Origin: Microbacterium sp. SORGH_AS_0969
GTDB lineage: Bacteria; Actinomycetota; Actinomycetes; Actinomycetales; Microbacteriaceae
Length of the DNA stretch: 64,000 nt
Direction of reading: 5' to 3'
Assembly (NCBI RefSeq): GCF_030818255.1
Contig: NZ_JAUTAG010000001.1
Coordinates: 186,001 to 250,000 of the forward strand
Position 1 is the stretch's first letter. Every line of letters starts with the position of its first letter. A model generated the notes under the pieces. That model had not been told where the DNA came from and did no database searches. It was given only the letters and a program-made list of their open reading frames with translations. The translations under genes and the position numbers were made by a program. Of the stretch, positions 56,137-64,000 are shown one piece after another.

Positions 56137-57345
56137 TCAGGATCGGGTCACACCGGCGAACGAGACGCTGGCGGCCACGGTCCCCACCGTCACGTCCTCG
56201 CGCGTCCGGACGGTGAAGAGAGCGCCCTGGGCGAGGCCGTGGCTGCTCGGCTCGCTGACTCCGGCGGCGTTCGCGTTCACGTAGTACTGGCCAGCGCCGA
56301 GGTTGACCGAAGCGATACGCAGGTCGATCGACACCGGCCCCGTGATCGGATCGAGACGGTGCTCGAGCATCTCCGTGTTCGATGCCAGCACCATGTGCCC
56401 AAGAGGCGTGTCGATGCTGAAGCCGAGCTCCCAGCGTTCGATGGGCTTCATCGAGTCGACGTGCACGCGGATCGTGAGGGGGTCGCCCTCCTGCACGGTC
56501 TTGGTGCGGGTGCCGTCGTCGGCGAGGAGCTCGACCCGCTTGACCTGGATGGGATGCACGGTCTGCTCGGGCGGGGGCTCACCGACGCGACGCCCCTCGA
56601 GCACGTCGCGCAGCGCTCCGATCGCCTCACGGGTCTCGCCGTCGAAGACCACCGCGCCGTCCTTCAGCACGATGCCTCGGTCGCAGAGCTCGGCCACCTG
56701 CTGGGCCGAGTGCGTCACGAGGATGATCGTGCGCCCCTGCTCTCGGAACTCGTTGATGCGGTCCATGCACTTGCGCTGGAACGTCTCGTCACCGACGGCG
56801 AGCACCTCGTCGACGAGCAGGATGTCGGGGTCGGTGTGGATCGCGACCGAGAACGCGAGGCGCACGTACATCCCCGACGAGTAGAACTTCACCGCGGTGT
56901 CGATGAAATCGCCGATGCCGCTGAACTCGACGATGTTGTCGAACTCGCGATCGATCTCCTCGCGGGTCATGCCGAGGATCGAGGCATTCAGGTAGACGTT
57001 CTCCCGACCGCTCAGGTCGGGATGGAAGCCCGCGCCGAGCTCGAGGAGGGCGGCCATCCGTCCGCGCGTCTCGATGTACCCGTCCGACGGCGAGAGGATC
57101 CCGCCGATCAGCTTGAGCAGCGTGCTCTTTCCGGATCCGTTCGCGCCGAGAAGTCCGACGGTTGTTCCGGCCTGGATCGTGAGCGAGACGTCGTCGACCG
57201 CGACGAAGTCGCGGCGGAAGGACTTCCCCAGCCGGCCCAGGTGGACAACGCGGTCTTTCAGGCTGTTGTCCTTGCGCACGCGGAAGTGCTTCGAGACCGA
57301 GGTCAGGCGCACGATGTCCGGCGCGACGGTTGCGGTGTCCGACAT
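56137..57345 (-). CDS. wzt: polysaccharide ABC exporter ATPase, long Wzt with C-terminal domain
   Basis: The 402-residue ATPase domain (about 1-245) has Walker A LLGANGSGKST, Q-loop LLELGAGFHPDLSGRENV (key residues GAGF.PDL.GRENV), signature YSSGMYVRLAFSV, Walker B ILLVDEVLAVGD and switch His in LVTHSAQQ. Residues about 265-402 form an Ig-like Wzt C-terminal domain (ERWELGFSIDTPLGHMV), which in related systems recognises the finished or capped glycan before export. It differs from the short Wzt at 35455, so the two transporters likely handle different polymers. The start overlaps the permease stop (TGATG). Confidence 0.94.
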   Translation of the reverse strand: MSDTATVAPDIVRLTSVSKHFRVRKDNSLKDRVVHLGRLGKSFRRDFVAVDDVSLTIQAGTTVGLLGANGSGKSTLLKLIGGILSPSDGYIETRGRMAALLELGAGFHPDLSGRENVYLNASILGMTREEIDREFDNIVEFSGIGDFIDTAVKFYSSGMYVRLAFSVAIHTDPDILLVDEVLAVGDETFQRKCMDRINEFREQGRTIILVTHSAQQVAELCDRGIVLKDGAVVFDGETREAIGALRDVLEGRRVGEPPPEQTVHPIQVKRVELLADDGTRTKTVQEGDPLTIRVHVDSMKPIERWELGFSIDTPLGHMVLASNTEMLEHRLDPITGPVSIDLRIASVNLGAGQYYVNANAAGVSEPSSHGLAQGALFTVRTREDVTVGTVAASVSFAGVTRS

Positions 57346-58271
57346 CACAGCTCCTGAGCGAAGTTGCCCTGCATCCGGGTGAACACCCGGTGCGAGATCA
57401 CGAGCAGAACCAGACCGACCACCCCGGCGATCAGCATCCGCAGCCCCAACTGGGCGGGGTAGTCCTCGAGCGTCCCCGCGCCCCAGAACGCGCGGTGGAA
57501 TCCCAGGACGGCGATGGTCAGAGGGTTCGAGGCGTAGACGTCGAGCACCCATTCCGGCAACTGGAACCGGACGATGACGTCCTGCACCATGCGCCACGAG
57601 TAGACGATGGGCGATCCCCACATCGCGAGCATCAGCACGACCTCGGTCAGGTACTGGATGTCGCGCAGATAGACGTTCAACGCCGAGAGCAGCAGACCGA
57701 TGGCGAGACCGTAGATGGTGATCAGGATGACCGACGGGAAGAACCAGAGCATTTCAGCGGGCTCGGGCAGGGCGCGGAACAGCAGAGCCGCGACCACGAG
57801 GACGCCGAGCTGCACGAGGAACATGAACCCCGCTCCGCCGATGCTCGCCAGGGGGAAGATCTCACGAGGCAGGTAGATCTTCTTGACCAATCCACCGTTC
57901 TGCAGGATCGACCCCGTCGCGCCGAACACCATGTCGTTGAAGAACACGTACAGCGTGAGACCGGAGAACAGATAGATCGCAAAGTTGTCGATGCCCTCGG
58001 CCGCGCGCAAGAACTGCCCCAGCACGATGAAGTACATCAAGAACTGGATGAGCGGACGGATGACGGTCCACAGGAATCCGAGGAAGCTGTCCCGGTAGCG
58101 CGCTTGCAGGTCGCGGCGCACGAGGAGGTTCAACAGGTCGCGGCGCTTGAGGATCTCGCCGACCTTGCCGAGCCGGCCGGTGGTGCGGCGACCCTTCGCA
58201 TCGACGACCGCGTACGGCGCTTCGGAGATCCGCGCGAATCGCGCCACGCTCTCCTGGCTCATCGCTGCCAT
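57345..58271 (-). CDS. wzm: polysaccharide ABC exporter permease Wzm, second system
   Basis: The 308-residue ABC-2 permease has six transmembrane helices, the amphipathic segment LLVRRDLQARYRDSFLGFLWTVIRPL (key residues RRDL..RYR.S.LG.LW) and the MWGSPIVYSW motif. It partners the long Wzt next to it. Neighbouring rhamnan-synthesis-type RgpF genes point to a rhamnose-rich polymer as cargo. It overlaps wzt and lies 13 bp after the RgpF-family gene. Confidence 0.93.
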   Translation of the reverse strand: MAAMSQESVARFARISEAPYAVVDAKGRRTTGRLGKVGEILKRRDLLNLLVRRDLQARYRDSFLGFLWTVIRPLIQFLMYFIVLGQFLRAAEGIDNFAIYLFSGLTLYVFFNDMVFGATGSILQNGGLVKKIYLPREIFPLASIGGAGFMFLVQLGVLVVAALLFRALPEPAEMLWFFPSVILITIYGLAIGLLLSALNVYLRDIQYLTEVVLMLAMWGSPIVYSWRMVQDVIVRFQLPEWVLDVYASNPLTIAVLGFHRAFWGAGTLEDYPAQLGLRMLIAGVVGLVLLVISHRVFTRMQGNFAQEL

Positions 58272-58284
58272 TCTTGCTGTCCCG

Positions 58285-60213
58285 TCATGAGTTCTTTCGT
58301 CGTTTCTTCAGCCCGCGCGCGGCCCGGTCGATCCATCGACCCGGGCTCTTGGTCGGGTCCATCACTCGCCTCATCCGGTGCACGGTGCCCATGTGATTCA
58401 GGCGCATGTACATCCTGAGGAAGTCTTTTCCGGAGCCGGTGCCCACGAATCCGAGCGCCCGAAGACGATCGATCTTCTCGAAGGCGTATCCCGGAGTCGT
58501 TCCGGCCATTTCATCGAGCTTGTAATCGAGCGCCGTGTGGCTGACCGCCGCATAATCGGGTGCGACGATCGTCCGGCTGTGGTAACCCAATTCTCCTGCC
58601 GCGTACGACGGCATGCGTTCCAGGATATGTGCCAGCCCCCCGTCCTGGTACGCCTCCACGCCGCCGAAATCGGAGTATTCCCAGGGATGCTCGACGAGCA
58701 GACGAAGGGCTTCGGGCCGGGCGAAGAACATGGAGCCGTATGGGGCCAACGGCGACACGTCGTCGAGGGGAACACGAATGCCCAGCTTCTCCGCGAGCCG
58801 TTCGAAACCGGGCTTGTTCGACCACCAGGCACGACCCAGGGTGGGGTAGCCGATATGGATCATCGGCGGGAACGCGAGCCCCAGCCCCGGCTCCCGCTGG
58901 AAGAGCGCGAGCACACGCGAGGTGTGGTCCTCGTCGTGCAGGAGGTTGAAGAACTGCTGCTCTCGGAAATGCGTGCCGACGTTGTAGCCGTCCTGCGGTG
59001 TCTTCTTACTGTGGAGCTTGACGACGAGGTCGTAATCACCCGACAGGAGGACGTCGCGGCATCCGACGAGGAAGGCGCTCTGGTCGCGGCCGTCGTTCGA
59101 GGCGACGACACGCACATCCACCGATCCGCGCCGACCCGGCAGGGCGGCGATGCGCGACTCGATCCGCCGCGCACGCTCGGAGTCGGGCGTCGTGACGACG
59201 AGGTCGTAGGGTCCGGGCAGGGTGTTCGCCCGCTCGATCATCTCCTCGGTCATCTCGTCGTAGAAGATGTGGGCGATGACGACCACGCGCAACGCTGCGG
59301 TCGGATCGTAGGGGGCGTGGTCCGGGCCCACCACGTCCATGAGTCCGGCGTCGGCGTTCAACACCTTGGGCGCGACGTTGCGAGCGAGATTCGACAGCGC
59401 GATCTCGACGGGGTATCCGCCCTCGGCCGCCGCGTCCAGCGCCCACTTCCCGATCACCGCGTGACGATCGAGGAACGGCGGCCAGTGGAAGAACGGACGG
59501 CGCTTGAGGATCGGGCACCCGTCCTCGATGAGAGCGCGGGGGGCGAACAGCGAGGCGTTCACCACCGCGTAGTCGTCGGAGGCGAAGGCCGCCTCCCCCA
59601 CGAACCCGCTGCCGGTGAAGGCGTCACGGAAAACGAGTTCATGCTGCACGACGGCGTCGACGTAGGTGGAGATGTCCGGCATCTCCGCCCAGTAGCGCCG
59701 CCACCGCTCGGTCTGGAACATCTCGCGGCGCACGGCGATCCAGAACGACTGGAAGTGATACGGCAGGGTCCCCGAGCCGGTGATGGGGTTGTGGTCCTCG
59801 GCCGCGTGATCGGTCATCGCCCAGAAGTGCACCGGGCGGGCGTTCATCCGGGCGAAGAGGGGGGCGAACGGCCGGACCGGACCGAACCACGTGTCGTTGG
59901 TCAGCACGATCTCGTCGAACTCCGCGACCCGCTCTCCGAGCCGCGCCAGGGCATCACGCTGCGCACCGATGTCGAAGCCGGTGTTCTCACGCTCGATGAT
60001 CTCGTCGACGGCATCGACCAGACGCGTCCGTCCGGCGTCAGTGAGATCGCCGTTGACCACGGCGATGAGGCGGTCGGCGTGCATGCGAAGCGCCGCCAGG
60101 GCGTGCAGGACGTAGTCCTCGACCTCTCCGCGGCGGTCGTAGATCGTGTACACGATCAGCCGGCGACCGCCGTCCGGAAAGGGCAGGGGCGGCGCGATCT
60201 CGGTACCGCTCAC
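58285..60213 (-). CDS. RgpF-family rhamnan synthesis protein, paralogue 1
   Basis: The 642-residue protein matches the rhamnan synthesis F family. It has VYTIYDRRGEVEDYVLHAL, NTGFDIGAQRDALARLGE, VLTNDTWFGPVRP and, in the middle, KRRPFFHWPPFLDRHAVIG. A second GT-like half has VVKLHSKKTPQDGYN (about residue 395). RgpF proteins are GT-A transferases that extend or branch polyrhamnose in streptococci; dTDP-rhamnose is the usual donor. The start is GTG at 60213 in a GTGA overlap with its upstream paralogue. The shared RRPFFHWPPFLDRH block shows the two arose by duplication. Confidence 0.9.
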   Translation of the reverse strand: MSGTEIAPPLPFPDGGRRLIVYTIYDRRGEVEDYVLHALAALRMHADRLIAVVNGDLTDAGRTRLVDAVDEIIERENTGFDIGAQRDALARLGERVAEFDEIVLTNDTWFGPVRPFAPLFARMNARPVHFWAMTDHAAEDHNPITGSGTLPYHFQSFWIAVRREMFQTERWRRYWAEMPDISTYVDAVVQHELVFRDAFTGSGFVGEAAFASDDYAVVNASLFAPRALIEDGCPILKRRPFFHWPPFLDRHAVIGKWALDAAAEGGYPVEIALSNLARNVAPKVLNADAGLMDVVGPDHAPYDPTAALRVVVIAHIFYDEMTEEMIERANTLPGPYDLVVTTPDSERARRIESRIAALPGRRGSVDVRVVASNDGRDQSAFLVGCRDVLLSGDYDLVVKLHSKKTPQDGYNVGTHFREQQFFNLLHDEDHTSRVLALFQREPGLGLAFPPMIHIGYPTLGRAWWSNKPGFERLAEKLGIRVPLDDVSPLAPYGSMFFARPEALRLLVEHPWEYSDFGGVEAYQDGGLAHILERMPSYAAGELGYHSRTIVAPDYAAVSHTALDYKLDEMAGTTPGYAFEKIDRLRALGFVGTGSGKDFLRMYMRLNHMGTVHRMRRVMDPTKSPGRWIDRAARGLKKRRKNS

Positions 60214-62162
60214 CGGCGGACTCCCTTCACCAGGGCGCGGCCGGCCGCAGCACCCGCGCGCACCCGGCGCAGCACCGCACGCGCGCCCTGTCCGAGCGGG
60301 TGCATGACGGGGTCGAGGCGCTGGACGACCTTGTTGTGGTTCGTCTTCATGTACATGCGGAAGAAGGCCACCGCGCCCGCGGTGCCCATCCAGCCCGCAC
60401 GGTGCAGGAACTGGATCTGCTCGATCGGATACCCGGGGAGGTTCACCGCGAGCTGATCGATCTTGTACTCGATCGCGAGGTGGGTGAGGCTCGCGTGTTC
60501 GGAGTCCAGCACCGTCCGCACGTGAAGGCCCTGCTCCCCCACCGCGACGGAGACGAGACGCTCCAGAAGCCGCTGCAGATCGGGCACCAGTTCGCGCGAC
60601 CGATCACGGAAGTCGTTGTAGGTCCACTCCGCCGAGAGGTAGGACCGGACCCCCGCGGGCCGTCCGATCCACATACCACCGAGCGGGGAAAGGGGGGTGA
60701 TCCCGTCGAGCGGAACCCGGATGCCGAGATCGTCGGCGACATCTTGACCCATCCCCCGATACCACGACCAGCCCTCACCGGTCGTGGCATAGCCCGTCTC
60801 GATGACCGGGGGGAAGACGGCACCGAGCCCCGGCTCGCGCACGAACAGGGCGAGGAGGTTGGCGATGTACGACGGACTTCCCAGGAGGTTGTCGCGCATG
60901 TACCGGCGGAAGTACTCCGACACCGTGCGTCCTCGGCGGACGGGGAGACGGTCGTGGAGCTTGACGAAGACGTCGTACTGGTCGCTGAGCAGTTCGGCTC
61001 GGCATCCGATCAGGAAGGCGCTCATGTCGCGGCCGTTCGGCGACGGGACGACGCGGACCTCGGCCGCGGACACGTTCTGACCATGGGTTGACAGCAGCTC
61101 GTCGAGGGCGGGCGCGAGCCCCGCGTCCGACGTGGTGACGATCACGTCGACCGGTGCCGGGAACCAGCTGAGCCGCTCCACGAGCGGGGTGACCGAGGCG
61201 ATCCCGGTCGCGTGGATGACCACGAGCACGCGCAGGGTCGAGGGATCCTCGGATGCCGTGACCACCGTGCGGGGGAGGATGTCGAGCATCGCCAGATTGG
61301 TGTTGATCACCTTCGGCGGAACCGTCCGCGCCAAGTTCTCGAAGATCAGCGCGGTCGGATAGCCGTGGGCCGCGACCTTGTCGAGGATCGCGCGACCGAT
61401 CACCGCATGACGGTCGAGGAACGGCGGCCAGTGGAAGAACGGGCGGCGCTTGACCAGCGGACATCCGTCGTCGATGAGGAGCGTGGGATTGAACAACGCC
61501 GGGTGGTCGGTCGGGTAGTCGGCCGACGCGAAGGCCACCGCCGAGGTGAACCCCGCCTCGGTGAAGGTCTCAGTGAAGATGGTCTCGTGCTTGAGCACCG
61601 CGTCGAAGTACGACGGCATCTCGGGGAGATCCCGCCAGTAGCGCTCCCAGCGCTCCGACGTGAACATGCGCCGGCGGACGGCGATCCAGAACGACTGCAG
61701 GTGGTACGGCAGAACGCCCTCGCCCGTGAAGGGGTTCGGCTCCTCGCGGGCGTGGTCGGTCATCCCCCAGAAGTCGGCGTCGAGGGCGTCCATGCGGTCG
61801 AAGACGGGTCCATACGGACGCACGGGACCGAACCACGTGTCGTTGGTGAGCACGAGCTCGTCGAAGTCCGCCAGTCGCGACCCCATGTGGTCGAGGGCAT
61901 CCTTGTGCGCCCAGATGTCGAAGCCGACGTTCTTCCGCAGCAGGATCTCGTCCGTCACCGGTTCGAGGCGTCGTCTCGCGTCGTCCGAGAGCTTGCCGTT
62001 GATCACCGCGAGGATGTGGGTGGCGCGGTCGCGCATCCCTTCGAGGGCGTGAACCACGTAATCGTCGACACCGCCACGCCGGTCGTACACGACGTAGACG
62101 ACGAGTCGTCGTCCATCGGAGGGGAAAACCAACGCATGCTCCACTTCAGCCCCTCGATTCAT
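60210..62162 (-). CDS. RgpF-family rhamnan synthesis protein, paralogue 2
   Basis: The 650-residue protein has the same order of motifs as its downstream neighbour: VYVVYDRRGGVDDYVVHAL, NVGFDIWAHKDAL, VLTNDTWFGPVRP, KRRPFFHWPPFLDRHAVIG, and VKLHDRLPVRRGR in the second half. The ATG is at 62162. A mid-length linker differs, and the C-terminus carries an Arg/Ala-rich tail. The tandem pair suggests two alternating rhamnosyl linkages or backbone and side-chain steps. It follows rmlA by 57 bp, so donor synthesis and use are co-transcribed. Confidence 0.9.
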   Translation of the reverse strand: MNRGAEVEHALVFPSDGRRLVVYVVYDRRGGVDDYVVHALEGMRDRATHILAVINGKLSDDARRRLEPVTDEILLRKNVGFDIWAHKDALDHMGSRLADFDELVLTNDTWFGPVRPYGPVFDRMDALDADFWGMTDHAREEPNPFTGEGVLPYHLQSFWIAVRRRMFTSERWERYWRDLPEMPSYFDAVLKHETIFTETFTEAGFTSAVAFASADYPTDHPALFNPTLLIDDGCPLVKRRPFFHWPPFLDRHAVIGRAILDKVAAHGYPTALIFENLARTVPPKVINTNLAMLDILPRTVVTASEDPSTLRVLVVIHATGIASVTPLVERLSWFPAPVDVIVTTSDAGLAPALDELLSTHGQNVSAAEVRVVPSPNGRDMSAFLIGCRAELLSDQYDVFVKLHDRLPVRRGRTVSEYFRRYMRDNLLGSPSYIANLLALFVREPGLGAVFPPVIETGYATTGEGWSWYRGMGQDVADDLGIRVPLDGITPLSPLGGMWIGRPAGVRSYLSAEWTYNDFRDRSRELVPDLQRLLERLVSVAVGEQGLHVRTVLDSEHASLTHLAIEYKIDQLAVNLPGYPIEQIQFLHRAGWMGTAGAVAFFRMYMKTNHNKVVQRLDPVMHPLGQGARAVLRRVRAGAAAGRALVKGVRR

Positions 62163-62219
62163 CCCGCGGTTCTCTAGAATGCGGCAGGGGCCTTGACCGC
62201 ACGCAGACCAACGGCGAGC

Positions 62220-64000
<1,781 letters not shown>

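Overview
The window is about 70% GC DNA from an actinobacterium, most likely a member of the Microbacteriaceae and plausibly Microbacterium. Evidence for this is the MtrAB-LpqB signalling operon, a WhiB2-type regulator, the DUF3499/DUF5719 neighbours, frequent GTG/TTG starts, many 1-8 bp gene overlaps and several apparently leaderless promoters. The assignment rests on protein recognition only; no rRNA or tRNA gene is present.

Region 1 (1-12.9 kb) is housekeeping and envelope signalling. It has a TPM-protein-like coiled-coil gene, long-form hpf, and a minus-strand operon mtrA-mtrB-lpqB-comF. A plus-strand, translationally coupled operon follows: multi-TM protein, DUF4129, DUF4350, MoxR ATPase, DUF58.

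Region 2 (13.1-17.7 kb) is a complete long-chain olefin / beta-lactone operon: oleA, a fused oleBC, oleD. Next come katG-furA with a recognisable FurA-type operator, then a divergent SpoIIM-family/RDD pair whose start codons are only 16 bp apart.

Region 3 (22.5-29.7 kb) resembles the mycobacterial manA-whiB2 neighbourhood: DUF3499, a zincin-like protein without HExxH, DUF5719, a 947-residue glycosyltransferase/membrane fusion, whiB2, and a frameshifted manA. Two 66-bp palindromic repeats sit in the 512-bp gap at 23.2-23.8 kb.

Region 4 (29.8-64 kb) is one large cell-surface glycan island. Its first part has two O-antigen-ligase-like proteins, then glfT2, glfT1, wzt, wzm, an OafA/SGNH acyltransferase and glf, together a galactofuranan-type synthesis and export set. 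Its second part (40.3-51.8 kb) is a plus-strand series of seven glycosyltransferases (one frameshifted), a DUF6541 protein, a flippase and GtrA. Its third part (53.3-63.1 kb) is a minus-strand operon running rmlA, two RgpF paralogues, a second wzm/wzt pair, and a Wlb/Wbp-like acetyltransferase, aminotransferase and dehydrogenase. rmlB diverges from rmlA and runs off the window end. An IS30-family element sits between the second and third parts, inserted in the loop of what reads as a bidirectional terminator.

The strongest points for follow-up are the IS insertion splitting the terminator, the galactan module in a probable non-mycolate actinobacterium, the ole operon, the repeated TANNNT-6/8 nt-start arrangement, the paired palindromic repeats, the over-represented word GGATGCC/GGCATCC, and two frameshifts in otherwise intact genes.
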